Assembly: GCF_029067145.1 (NCBI RefSeq)
Contig: NZ_JAIEFA010000016.1
Coordinates: 1 to 24,357 of the forward strand
Origin: Helicobacter sp.
GTDB taxonomy: Bacteria; Campylobacterota; Campylobacteria; Campylobacterales; Helicobacteraceae
Reading direction: 5' to 3'
Length of the DNA stretch: 24,357 nt
In this document: positions 7,405 to 15,545 of the stretch, in pieces
Position numbering within the stretch: the first letter of the stretch is position 1
Layout: each line of letters opens with the position of its first letter
The notes under the pieces: generated by a model
The model's database searches: none
What the model was told of the DNA's origin: nothing
The model's input: only the letters and a program-made list of their open reading frames with translations
Program-made: the position numbers and the translations under genes

Positions 7405-8147
7405 GGGTAAAGAAATGGACTTGCTTGTCCCTTTTTTCTATATTTATTTGGGATTCTTTTATCTAAAAATAACTTAGCTATTCGCTTCTCCGCTTCACTT
7501 CCTTCAAACCAATATCTACCCTCACGCTCTGAATCTGTCCAACCTTTTTCATCTATTTTATAGACTGCTTTTACGATTCCATTGGTTACAGATAGCACAT
7601 AGGGATATTTATTTGCTTTTTTAGGGTCTAGCTTCCACGCGCTTCTTGTGGCTTCATATCTACCTTTTTCGCCACCGCCTAGCTCATCTATAACTTCTTG
7701 TTTAGTTTTAATGATAATAAACCGCGGAGTATTTTCATCTTCTTTAAATACTTCTGCGCTTAAGTCGCGTTGTAAAGTTATGGCATTGCATACACCATAA
7801 TCATCGGATTTTACACCATTTTGCTTGTTTGTAAGGTTATCTAATCCTATAAACTCTATCAATGTAGCCTCAACCAACTTCGCCTCTTCATCACTCATTC
7901 CGTGCCTTTGAATGATATGAATCACACTTAATCCCGCTTCTTTGATTTCTCTAATTGTTTGATACTTTAAATTTTCATCCTCTTTCTTATCTTTTAAAGC
8001 GCATTTTAAATGCTCAAAAATTCTATTGCCCTTACCTTTGCCTACATAAAATGTTTTCCCATTTCTTGGGTCAATCAGACGATAAACATAATATCTTAGC
8101 TGTTCTGTAACTTCTGGAGTAAAACTTGAAATTTCTTGTGTTTGCAT
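7395..8147 (-). CDS. GIY-YIG nuclease-domain protein (LEM-3-like/COG3680 type)
   Basis: 250 residues. The N-terminal GIY-YIG domain (about 18-110) has YVYRLIDPRNGKTFYVGKGK as its two signature strands (residues 20-39), Arg at 42, and VEATLIEFIG with the likely metal-binding Glu at 93. This variant, with YVYRLID and YVGKGKGNR, resembles the LEM-3-like group rather than UvrC or homing enzymes. The C-terminal half (about 125-250) contains RSAWKLDP, YVLSVTNGIVKAVYKIDEKG and RYWFEG, a strand-rich module that may bind nucleic acid or sense modified bases (inference). ATG at 8147 with AAGGA five bases before. It has its own promoter and terminator. Cleavage activity and target are unknown; a defence or repair role is possible. 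Confidence 0.85.
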   Translation of the reverse strand: MQTQEISSFTPEVTEQLRYYVYRLIDPRNGKTFYVGKGKGNRIFEHLKCALKDKKEDENLKYQTIREIKEAGLSVIHIIQRHGMSDEEAKLVEATLIEFIGLDNLTNKQNGVKSDDYGVCNAITLQRDLSAEVFKEDENTPRFIIIKTKQEVIDELGGGEKGRYEATRSAWKLDPKKANKYPYVLSVTNGIVKAVYKIDEKGWTDSEREGRYWFEGSEAEKRIAKLFLDKRIPNKYRKKGQASPFLYPVP

Positions 8148-8164
8148 ATTCTTCCTTTTGTGCT

Positions 8165-8170
8165 ATTATA
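8165..8170 (-). promoter_or_regulatory. -10 box for the GIY-YIG gene
   Basis: A consensus TATAAT on the minus strand ends 17 bases before the ATG at 8147, giving a very short leader that still holds the AAGGA. The upstream stretch is A/T-rich, as usual for these sigma-70 promoters. Confidence 0.55.
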
Positions 8171-8268
8171 AATCTAAATAAGTTAATTTTTATTGTTTAT
8201 TCTATGCGAAACATTGCTTTAAACCAACACAGCAAAAGCAACGATTCCACTTAAGCCCATACAACCCC

Positions 8269-9201
8269 CTACTCACTTTGCGATTCTAACTCTTTTATAA
8301 ACATTTCATCAATCCCGCGACTAAGACTCATTCCAAAAAGCAGAATCGCCCACGAAAGATACACCCAAATAAACAAAAAAAGCAAAATACTAAAAGAGCC
8401 ATAAAGCGTCAAATAGGCTTTGTTATAAAACACATAATACACAAAGCCCCATTTACAAAGAGACCACAAAAGCGCGGTAATAAGAGAGCTTGTCAGAGTA
8501 TTTTTATTGCTAATTTTTGTATTTGCCGAGATTTTAAAAAGCATAAAAAACACTGCCCATACGACAAAATAAGGCATAAGCTGAAAGAACCAAGTAATAG
8601 AAGTGCTATAACCTAATTCCTGCAAAAGTGCGTAGGCTTTCGCGCTCAAATAAAGAGAAAACAAAATCCCAAGCGGAAAAAGCGTCATACAAGTCCAATA
8701 TACTGAAATAGAATCCCAAAAACCGCGCGCTTTAGAGTGAAAAATTTTTCCTGCAATATCTTGATAATTTTTAAAAAACAAAATAGAAGTTACAAACGCA
8801 TAGATAAAACCCATTCCGCCTAGTTTTGTAGAGTTTTGCAAAAAACTATCCATATAGCTTAGAAAAACATCTGAATGCGTGGGAATGAAATTTGTAATGA
8901 TAAGATTCTTGAAACTCTCTAAGTATTCCTTGAACTCCGGCATCGCCGCCACGAGAGAAAACACAATCAAAAGCATAGGCAAAAGCGCAAAAATCGTATA
9001 AAAACTAAGGCTTGAAGCAAAATACAGCAAATCGCCTTTCAAAAAAATATACAAATAGCGCACAAGCAACCATAATTTTCTACCAATTGTTTTTAACAAA
9101 TCCTTGCTTAAGAAAGATTGGAATCGCGAAAGATTTTCATCACTCATCTTGGATACATTCATCACTTGCGATTCTAAATCCTGTTTTTTGGGCGATTCCA
9201 T
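8269..9201 (-). CDS. YihY/UPF0761-family inner-membrane protein
   Basis: 310 residues. A polar N-terminus (about 1-40) is followed by an amphipathic KLWLLVRYLYIFLKGDLLYF and six hydrophobic segments. The hallmark DLLYFASSLSFYTIFALLPM (about 57-76) matches the YihY A-x-x-L-[ST]-[FY]-Y-t-[ILV]-x-[ASL]-L-x-P signature. Older annotations call this family ribonuclease BN, but that name belongs to a different enzyme, so I do not use it. Function unknown. ATG at 9201 has a weak ribosome site; a later in-frame ATG in the polar leader (MNVSKMSDENL) is possible. It begins 10 bp after the bioB stop, last in the topA-led tandem. Confidence 0.88.
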   Translation of the reverse strand: MESPKKQDLESQVMNVSKMSDENLSRFQSFLSKDLLKTIGRKLWLLVRYLYIFLKGDLLYFASSLSFYTIFALLPMLLIVFSLVAAMPEFKEYLESFKNLIITNFIPTHSDVFLSYMDSFLQNSTKLGGMGFIYAFVTSILFFKNYQDIAGKIFHSKARGFWDSISVYWTCMTLFPLGILFSLYLSAKAYALLQELGYSTSITWFFQLMPYFVVWAVFFMLFKISANTKISNKNTLTSSLITALLWSLCKWGFVYYVFYNKAYLTLYGSFSILLFLFIWVYLSWAILLFGMSLSRGIDEMFIKELESQSE

Positions 9202-9211
9202 TTATCTTATC

Positions 9212-10051
9212 CTACTCACAGCTCGTTGCGATTCCATATCCATAGGACTTAATCCGCTCTACTTCCTCTTTTGGTGTATTACCCTTAGTAGTTAAGTAGT
9301 CGCCCAACACCACCGCGTTAATTCCGCATTCAAAGAGTGCTTTTTGCTCCTTGCCAAACACGCGCTCCCGCCCTCCTGCAATCATCAAACGCGCATTGGG
9401 CAAATACTCTCGCGCTAATCTTACACATTCTAATGCCTCCTCTTGGCTTAAAATTTCTTGACTTAAGGGCAAGGCGGGATTTGGTATAAAGAAATTAATC
9501 GGGGAACTATGGGGCTTTAGAGTTTGCAAGGCATAGAGTAAGTCCATTCTATCTTGCCAACTCTCTCCTAAGCCAAAGATTCCACCGCTACACAAACCCA
9601 ATCCTGCTTTTAAAGTGTTTTCACAAGTCTCATATCTTTCTTTAAAGTTATGCGTTGTGCAAATTTTGGGAAAAAAGTTTTGACTTGTTTCCAAATTATG
9701 ATTATAGCTCGCAATCCCCGCATTTTTAAGCTCTGTCAGTGCCTCTACACTTGCGATTCCATTGCAGCCAATCAAATGCAAATGCAATCCCTCTTTAACA
9801 ATCGCACGCGCAGCTTCTGCAATATATTCTGTCCGCTTAGAGTCTAAAGTGCGCCCACTTGTAACAAGACAGAATCCCAATGCTCCATTTTCGCTTGCCC
9901 TCCTTGCTTCCTCTAAAATCTGCGGAATCGGCTTGTATTTATACTTGTCAATCTCTGCATTATATTTTGCACTTTGAGTGCAATACGCGCAATCCTCTGC
10001 ACAGCTTCCGCTAGAGACATTGCAAATGCTACATAAGAAAATTTCATTCAT
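9212..10051 (-). CDS. bioB: biotin synthase (BioB)
   Basis: Radical-SAM enzyme that inserts sulfur into dethiobiotin. CAEDCAYC supplies the Cx3Cx2C cluster ligands (Cys17, 21, 24), followed by TQSAKYNAEIDKYK. Further family motifs are GFCLVTSGR, LHLIGCNGIAS, ASYNHNLETSQNFF and GGIFGLGESWQDR. The line PINFFIPNPALPL and AGGRERVFG complete it. At 279 residues it is shorter than the E. coli enzyme because it lacks much of the N-terminal lead and C-terminal tail, which is common in this phylum. ATG at 10051 has AAGGA seven bases upstream, and the codon immediately follows the stop of the PNPOx-like gene. No other bio genes are in the window. Confidence 0.97.
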   Translation of the reverse strand: MNEIFLCSICNVSSGSCAEDCAYCTQSAKYNAEIDKYKYKPIPQILEEARRASENGALGFCLVTSGRTLDSKRTEYIAEAARAIVKEGLHLHLIGCNGIASVEALTELKNAGIASYNHNLETSQNFFPKICTTHNFKERYETCENTLKAGLGLCSGGIFGLGESWQDRMDLLYALQTLKPHSSPINFFIPNPALPLSQEILSQEEALECVRLAREYLPNARLMIAGGRERVFGKEQKALFECGINAVVLGDYLTTKGNTPKEEVERIKSYGYGIATSCE

Positions 10052-10456
10052 TTAAGATTCCTTTATCACTTCTTCGCGCCCGCTAAGGCTTTGAATTTTG
10101 ATACTTGGATTCTTGAAATAAAAAACAGCGAAATCCGGATTTGTCGGGCTTACATAAATTTCTTTTACCAAAGGATATTTTGCAAACATTGCTTCTTTGA
10201 CTGCCGCATTATCCTCAAAGACGATTTCCGCGCGGATTCTTATCCAAGTTTCTTTAGAATCAAAAGCGCAAAGCTCTACATTAGAAAAATTCTGTATATG
10301 CTTCACCATTCCTTTGGTTTTAGAAGTGCAATAATACAACTTGCCTTGATAAAATAATGGCGACTGAATCGGGCGCACGCGAGGATTCCCACAAGTGCCT
10401 TTGGTTGCCAAAAACCCTACATTTTTGTCTAAAAAATCTAAAATTTCTTGTGTCAT
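10052..10456 (-). CDS. pyridoxamine-5'-phosphate-oxidase-like split-barrel flavin protein
   Basis: 134 residues of the FMN-binding split-barrel fold. An N-terminal helix (EILDFLDKN) is followed by VGFLATKGTCGNPRVRPIQS, KLYYCTSKTKGMVKHIQNFS with the K-x-x-H/N phosphate-contact region, and ELCAFDSKETWIRIRAEIVF. The end, FAVFYFKNPSIKIQSLSG, fits the last strands. It is too short and divergent to be PdxH itself; relatives include general-stress FMN proteins and nitroimidazole-reductase-like proteins. Substrate unknown. ATG at 10456 has AAGGAG three bases before it, 9 bp after the topA stop; it abuts bioB. Confidence 0.82.
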   Translation of the reverse strand: MTQEILDFLDKNVGFLATKGTCGNPRVRPIQSPLFYQGKLYYCTSKTKGMVKHIQNFSNVELCAFDSKETWIRIRAEIVFEDNAAVKEAMFAKYPLVKEIYVSPTNPDFAVFYFKNPSIKIQSLSGREEVIKES

Positions 10457-10465
10457 TTTCTCTCC

Positions 10466-12706
10466 TTAATTGGATTGTGTATCATCCATTCTTGCTTTAC
10501 ACTCGGGATTGGAGCATTCTAAAATGGGCTTATTTCTAAATGTCCTGCGCATAAGCAAGGAATTACACTTGGGGCATTTTTGGTTTATTGGTGGAAATTT
10601 GGCTATAAAGTCGCATTTAGGGTGATTTTTGCAACTATAAAATTTCCCATATCTCCCATTCCTCTCCAAAATATTTCCACCACATTTTGGACATTTCACA
10701 CCCTCTAAGGCTTGTGGTGCGCTCCTTTGGCTTGGATTTAGAGGCTTTGTATTTTTGCATTCTGGATAACCGCTACAGGCGAGAAACTCTCCGTTTCTAC
10801 CGCGTTTTTTTACCATTTCCTTGCCGCATTTTTCACAAACACCAAAGTTTTGGGATTCCTCATTAGAGGGATTGAATTCCTTTTGAATATATTTACATTT
10901 TGGATAGCCACTACAACCCACAAACTCACCATATCTGCTATTTCTTCGCACCAATTCCTTGCCACAAAGCGGGCAAGTTTCACCTGTGGGAATTGCTAAT
11001 TTTTGGCTTTGAATCTTTGTTTTGCCCTCGCTAATCTTTTGGATAAAAGGCTCATAGAAATGCCACAAAAGTTGTTGCCAATCCTGCTTAGATTCTGCCA
11101 CTTCATCAAGCTTTTCCTCCAAATTTGCAGTAAATTTGGAATCCACAATTTCATTAAAATGTTGTTCTAACAATTCCACCACTTTAAAAGCCACTTCTTG
11201 AGGCTTGATTTGCTTTTTTTCAATCGTGATATAATCCCTTGAAGTCAGCAAAGAAATCGTTGGGGCATAGGTGCTAGGGCGTCCAATACCTAATGATTCC
11301 AAAGTTTTAATCAAACTTGCTTCAGAGAATCTTGAGGGAGGCTCTGTCTCACGCTTTTCGTCCTTGCATTTTTCTAATTGCAACGCACTCCCAACCTCCA
11401 AAGTCGGCAATAATTTGTCCTTATCCTCATTGCCTAGCACACGATAAAAGCCATCAAAAAGCAACTTACGCCCGCTTGCCTTTAAAAGTGCTGTGTCGCT
11501 ACGAATCCATAGATTTTGCAATTCAAACTCCGCATCGCTCATTTGGGACGCAAAGAATCGCTTGTAAATCAAGGAATAGAGCTTGAGTTCATCGCCTTTT
11601 AAATACTGCGCGGCAATTTGCGGTGTGAAATCCATTAGAGTTGGGCGAATCGCCTCGTGTGCCTCTTGCGCGCCCTTTGCTTTAGTTGCATAAATTTTGG
11701 GTTTGGTTGGCACATATTCCTTGCCATAGGTTTTCACAATCAGCTTGCGCGCCTCCTCTTGCGCAATTTTTGCGATATTTAAACTATCGGTTCTCATATA
11801 AGTAATCACGCCCATAGAGCCTTTATGCGTCATCACCCCTTCATAGAGTTTTTGCGCAGTTTGCATCGTGCGTGAGGGAGAGAATCCCAGCATAGAACTT
11901 GCGCTTTGTTGCAAGGTAGAAGTCATAAAGGGTGGCGGGGTAGAGGTTTTGCGTCGCTTGGTTTCTATATTTTGTATGCTAAAGCTTGATTTTTTAAGAG
12001 ATTCTACGATTTCTTTTGCCTCTTTTTGCGTTTTAATGCTCAATTTGTCTAGTTTTTTGCCTTTAAACTCTACCAATTCTGCCTCTATACCATTGGCTTT
12101 CTTATTCAATGCAGCAAAGCTACTTTCAATCGTATAATAAATAATAGGTTTAAAATTCAGAATCTCTTTTTCTCTATCTACAATAATCTTTAGCGCGCTG
12201 CTTTGCACTCTGCCCGCACTTAATCCGCGCTGAATCTTAGAGGCAATCAAGGGACTTAAACGATACCCCACGATTCTATCTAGCAGCCGCCTTGCTTGTT
12301 GCGCATTGACTTTATCCATATCAATAAGACGCGGGTGTTTCAAAGAATCCTCAATCGCCTTTTGCGTGATTTCGTGGAATACAATTCTAGGTAGCTTATG
12401 CGGGTCTTTGTCAATTGCTGTGGCGATATGATAGCCAATAGCCTCTCCCTCTCTGTCCTCATCGGTTGCGATATAGATTTCTTTTGCATTTTTTGCTAGC
12501 TTCTTTAGCTCACTCACCACCGCTTTATGCGATTCATCAATTTTGTATTCCGGAATAAAATTTTGGTCTTCAATCTTAATCCCAAAAGTGTGTTTGGGCA
12601 AATCACGAATATGCCCCTTAGAAGCAATCACTTCATATTTATTACCCAAAAAATTCTTAATCGTCCGCGCTTTTGTGGGCGATTCTACGATAATTAAACT
12701 TTTCAA
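10466..12706 (-). CDS. topA: DNA topoisomerase I (TopA)
   Basis: Type IA topoisomerase that relaxes negative supercoils. The Toprim domain begins SLIIVESPTKARTIKNFLG (residues 3-21) and carries DEDREGE (82-88) for Mg2+. The active-site Tyr303 is in GVITYMRTDS, with AHEAIRPT and GRPSTYAP further along. Four C-terminal zinc-ribbon modules (about 590-740) each have a CxxC pair and a second Cys pair, such as CPLCGKE with CSGYPKC and CPKCGGN with CKNHPKC. At 746 residues it is a normal Campylobacterota length. It starts with TTG, supported by AAGG seven bases upstream and by the exact family N-terminus. First of a tandem with the PNPOx-like gene, bioB and yihY-like gene. Confidence 0.98.
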   Translation of the reverse strand: MKSLIIVESPTKARTIKNFLGNKYEVIASKGHIRDLPKHTFGIKIEDQNFIPEYKIDESHKAVVSELKKLAKNAKEIYIATDEDREGEAIGYHIATAIDKDPHKLPRIVFHEITQKAIEDSLKHPRLIDMDKVNAQQARRLLDRIVGYRLSPLIASKIQRGLSAGRVQSSALKIIVDREKEILNFKPIIYYTIESSFAALNKKANGIEAELVEFKGKKLDKLSIKTQKEAKEIVESLKKSSFSIQNIETKRRKTSTPPPFMTSTLQQSASSMLGFSPSRTMQTAQKLYEGVMTHKGSMGVITYMRTDSLNIAKIAQEEARKLIVKTYGKEYVPTKPKIYATKAKGAQEAHEAIRPTLMDFTPQIAAQYLKGDELKLYSLIYKRFFASQMSDAEFELQNLWIRSDTALLKASGRKLLFDGFYRVLGNEDKDKLLPTLEVGSALQLEKCKDEKRETEPPSRFSEASLIKTLESLGIGRPSTYAPTISLLTSRDYITIEKKQIKPQEVAFKVVELLEQHFNEIVDSKFTANLEEKLDEVAESKQDWQQLLWHFYEPFIQKISEGKTKIQSQKLAIPTGETCPLCGKELVRRNSRYGEFVGCSGYPKCKYIQKEFNPSNEESQNFGVCEKCGKEMVKKRGRNGEFLACSGYPECKNTKPLNPSQRSAPQALEGVKCPKCGGNILERNGRYGKFYSCKNHPKCDFIAKFPPINQKCPKCNSLLMRRTFRNKPILECSNPECKARMDDTQSN

Positions 12707-12742
12707 AACTCCGCCTTAAAGTTTGTAATTTAGATTTTGCTA

Positions 12743-12772
12743 ATCATACAAAAATTTATACCCAAATTTCAA
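12743..12772 (-). promoter_or_regulatory. topA promoter (TTGAAA, 18 bp, TATGAT)
   Basis: On the minus strand TTGAAA (12767-12772) and TATGAT (12743-12748) are separated by 18 bases, with TG just before the -10. It ends 36 bases before the TTG start of topA. Confidence 0.5.
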
Positions 12773-12873
12773 GATTTGTTTTGAATCTTTGATTTGATAA
12801 TTTCCTGCCGCATCTTTGCGATTCTGCGCAGCATTTGCGACAATCCATATTGCTGCATACAAAAAGAATATCT

Positions 12874-13010
12874 CGTCCTTACGAGCCGATTTATCGGTGC
12901 GGCAATCTATAATCTTGTAAAAAGTAACCTTGGCAATGGAATCCCTAAATCAAGGGTGAGATTCTTAATATATAGATTGCTTCGGTTTGCCTCACAAAAA
13001 CACAATGATT
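12874..13010. repeat. dispersed inverted repeat, degenerate copy
   Basis: Inner arms GCAATCTATA (12902-12911) and TATAGATTGC (12971-12980) are exact reverse complements. The outer arms are decayed: CGTCCTTACGAG (12874-12885) versus the CGTCATTGCGAG form, and CACAATGATT (13001-13010) on the other side. The middle also holds CCGAT-TT-ATCGG (12886-12897). Related to the copy at 6234-6361. Confidence 0.65.
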
Positions 13011-13014
13011 AGCT

Positions 13015-13857
13015 TTATCCCTGCATAAAATCCTGATAAATTTTCCCTCCAACTTGCGACTTTGCAAATGCGATAAAATAGGGATTCCGCACACTTGGTT
13101 TATTATATGCTAAAGGCTTTTTTGTCTCACAATCCAACATCTCTCCTCCCGTTTCCTCTAGCACAATATCGCACGCCGCGGTATCCCATTCGCTCGTGCC
13201 ATTGAAGCGTGGATAAATATCTGCCTTGCCCTCTGCAAGCGCGCAAACCTTGAGCGAAGAGCCATATTTTTGCACTTTTAAATTGTATTTTTGGAAAAAC
13301 TCTTGCGTCTGCTGTGTGCTATGAAACATAGAATCGCACGCTAGAATCTGCTTATCTTGCGCGATTCTATCTCCACTTAACTTATGTTTATTTTTTTTCA
13401 ACCATAGAACATTCAATGTTTGTGTTTTTAACGCATTTTTTAGCTTTTCCACTTCAAAAGTAAAGCTTCCAAAACCTTTGAAAGCAATAAAAAGTTGATG
13501 AAATGCAGGCGCATACACAACGCCTAGAATCGGGCGTTGGCTGTGAATAAGGGCGATATTAATCGTCCAACCACCATTTTGCGCCAAAAAATCCTTTGTG
13601 CCATCAAGCGGGTCAATCAGCCAATAATATTCTAAATTCTTGCGCTCCTCATACTCCAAAATTGCCTCTTCGGAGCAAACTTTATAAGGAGAATTTGCCA
13701 ACAACTCTTGCGTAATGAGTGCATTAGATTCCAAATCCGCCTTTGTAACAGGCGAAGAATCCGACTTTAACGCAAACTCCTCCAAACCATAATATTTTAA
13801 TACCAACTCCCCCGCCCTAAGCGCGCTCAAAGCACTTTGATAGAGTAATTCTTGCAT
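13015..13857 (-). CDS. cysQ: 3'(2'),5'-bisphosphate nucleotidase (CysQ), inositol-monophosphatase fold
   Basis: Mg2+-dependent phosphatase that typically removes the 3' phosphate of PAP or PAPS. Motifs counted from the upstream ATG: SSPVTKADLESN (36-47), EE (65-66), DPLDGTKDF (84-92) and GTSEWDTAACD (222-232), all metal-site elements; GG at 239-240 follows. The length of about 280 fits CysQ. As in kdsD, AAGGA abuts a first ATG (13863) and is six bases from a second (13857), so I chose 13857 (280 residues). It is divergent from the glycosyltransferase at 14000. Its place beside a locus with phosphoramidate-type genes raises the possibility of recycling a 3'-phosphonucleotide by-product. Ordinary sulfur or PAP metabolism is the default role. 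Confidence 0.9.
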   Translation of the reverse strand: MQELLYQSALSALRAGELVLKYYGLEEFALKSDSSPVTKADLESNALITQELLANSPYKVCSEEAILEYEERKNLEYYWLIDPLDGTKDFLAQNGGWTINIALIHSQRPILGVVYAPAFHQLFIAFKGFGSFTFEVEKLKNALKTQTLNVLWLKKNKHKLSGDRIAQDKQILACDSMFHSTQQTQEFFQKYNLKVQKYGSSLKVCALAEGKADIYPRFNGTSEWDTAACDIVLEETGGEMLDCETKKPLAYNKPSVRNPYFIAFAKSQVGGKIYQDFMQG

Positions 13858-13964
13858 TGTCATTCCTTCGTATTGTAAGTTTAACTTGTATCAAAATTTG
13901 CATTAAATTTAAGATAAAATGGGCAATTCTGCCTTTAAAAATAATCAAATGCGATGAAATCTGC

Positions 13965-13970
13965 TACAAT
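13965..13970 (+). promoter_or_regulatory. -10 box for the plus-strand glycosyltransferases
   Basis: TACAAT sits 29 bases before the ATG at 14000, in an A/T-rich gap between divergent genes. AAGGA (13986-13990) then lies nine bases before the start. No clear -35. Confidence 0.45.
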
Positions 13971-13999
13971 GGCAAAACAAAAAGCAAGGATATAAATTT

Positions 14000-15545
14000 A
14001 TGGATTTTTCAAAAATCTCTGCTGTAATACTTGTCAAAAACGCACAAGCGACTTTGCAAGAATGCCTCCGCTCCATTCAATGCTTTAATGAAATCGTGTT
14101 GCTAGATAATCAAAGCAGCGATGATACCCTAAAAATCGCCCTCTCTTTTAAAGAATCTTTCTCCAATCTCCACATTCACACAAGCGAATTTATCGGCTTT
14201 GGAGCGTTAAAAAACCTCGCAATCTCAAAGGCGAAAAACGATTGGATTTTGCTCATTGACGCGGACGAGGTTTTGGAGCAAGATTTTTTAAAGGAATTGG
14301 AGCAAATGTCGCTTGATAGAGAAACAATCCTTGCTCTGCCACGTAAGAATCTCTACAAAGGCGAATGGATTAAGGCTTGTGGTTGGTATCCGGATTATGT
14401 TTTACGCGTTTTCAACAAAACTTTCACGCATTTTAACGATAATGCCGTGCATGAAAGCCTGATTCTAAGTCCAGAGGCAAAAGTTATCAAAGTACAAATT
14501 GGCTTAAAACATTATGCGTATGATAGCATTTATGGCTTACTAGAAAAAATGCAAAGATACTCCAATCTATGGGCGCAGCAGAATCTACACAAAACAACCT
14601 CTATGGGTAGTGCTTGTATTCGGAGTGCGTGGAAGTTTCTTAGAGATTATTTTTTGAAAAAAGGATTTTTGTATGGTTACAAAGGCTTTGTGATTAGCCT
14701 CTGCAATGCTTTGGGTGTGTTTTTCAAATACGCCAAACTCTATGAACTCACGCACAAGATTCCTACTTGCTCTTTAATTATCACGACTTATAATAGCAAG
14801 GATTCTTTGCGCTGTGTGTTAGAGAGTGTCAAAAATCTTGATTATCTGCCGAGTGAAGTTCTCGTTGCCGATGATGGCAGTCGTGAAGACACCGCACAGC
14901 TCATTGGGGAATATCAAAAGATTTTTCCCTGTCCGCTTTTACACATTTGGCAAGAGGACGAAGGATTCCGCTTAAACACCATACGCAATAAGGCAATTAA
15001 TGCCGCGAGTGGAGAATACATTATCCTCATTGATGGAGATATGGTTTTAGAATCCCATTTTATCAAAGACCATTTGGATTTTGCAAAGCATAAAGTCTTT
15101 TTGCAAGGCTCTAGGGTTATACTAGATAAGCAAATAAGCGAAAAAGCAATGAGGGGGGGGGCAGAATGAGAAACTCTCTCATCATTTTAAATCCAAACGA
15201 TGCGCCTTGCTCTCTAGCCTTATTTACAAAACTTCCAAAGTTCAAGCAAATATTTTTGATAAAAGCGAGCTTATCAAGGGCGTTAGAGGTTGCAATATGA
15301 GCTTTTTTAAACAAGATTGGAAAGACTTAAATGGCTTTAATGAAAACTTCAAAAGTTGGGGGCGAAAGGATAGCGAGTTTGTCGCGAGATTCCTCTTTAA
15401 TAACGGAGAATTAAGAAGGCTAAAGTTTAAAGGAATCGCCTATCATCTCTACCACCAAGAAAACAACAAGGCAAATCTATCCCAAAACCACCAAATGTAT
15501 TTACAGACTTTAAAAAATAAAACAATCCAATGGAATCCTCAATGA
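14000..15545 (+). CDS. phase-variable two-domain GT2 glycosyltransferase, read out of frame (OFF) at a G9 tract
   Basis: Two GT2 domains in one chain. Domain 1 (about 1-250) is WaaE/KdtX-like: ISAVILVKNAQATL, the DADE motif at 87-90, and WYPDYVLRVF. Domain 2 starts at CSLIITTYNSKDSL (256-269) with DDGS at 290-293 and DGD at 344-346. The reading frame hits nine Gs at 15153-15161 and stops at 15169 after MRGGAE (389 residues). The next frame continues without a stop from the tract to 15545, with GCNMSFFKQDW, GFNENFKSWGRKDSE and AYHLYH: a Glyco_transf_7C-type C-terminus. Eight or 11 Gs would restore one 514-residue protein. Likely acts on LPS/LOS or capsule; sugars unknown. Its stop overlaps the GT4 start as ATGA. 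Confidence 0.85.
15153..15161 (+). repeat. poly-G (G9) phase-variation tract
   Basis: Nine consecutive Gs inside the second GT2 domain. As written the upstream frame stops at the TGA of codon 390; eight Gs join it to the downstream frame. Poly-G slippage is the usual phase-variation device in Campylobacter and Helicobacter surface genes. Confidence 0.85.

Larger units (their letters stand above)
12707..13014. other. gene-free stretch between topA and cysQ
   Basis: 308 bases with no convincing gene. It holds the topA promoter near 12743-12772, then a degenerate copy of the dispersed inverted repeat covering most of 12874-13010. Short ORFs across it are translations of the repeat. Confidence 0.7.

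Noticed and set aside
8214..8241. TTGCTTT/AAAGCAA inverted repeat after the YihY-like gene as a terminator
   Set aside because: Seven base pairs with a 14-base loop and no U tract; too weak to call.
8269..9201. Ribonuclease BN
   Set aside because: The name was transferred to this membrane family by mistake; RNase BN/Z is a soluble metallo-hydrolase.
12794..13012. A plus-strand ORF between topA and cysQ
   Set aside because: It runs through the degenerate dispersed repeat, lacks a ribosome site and has no domain-like sequence.
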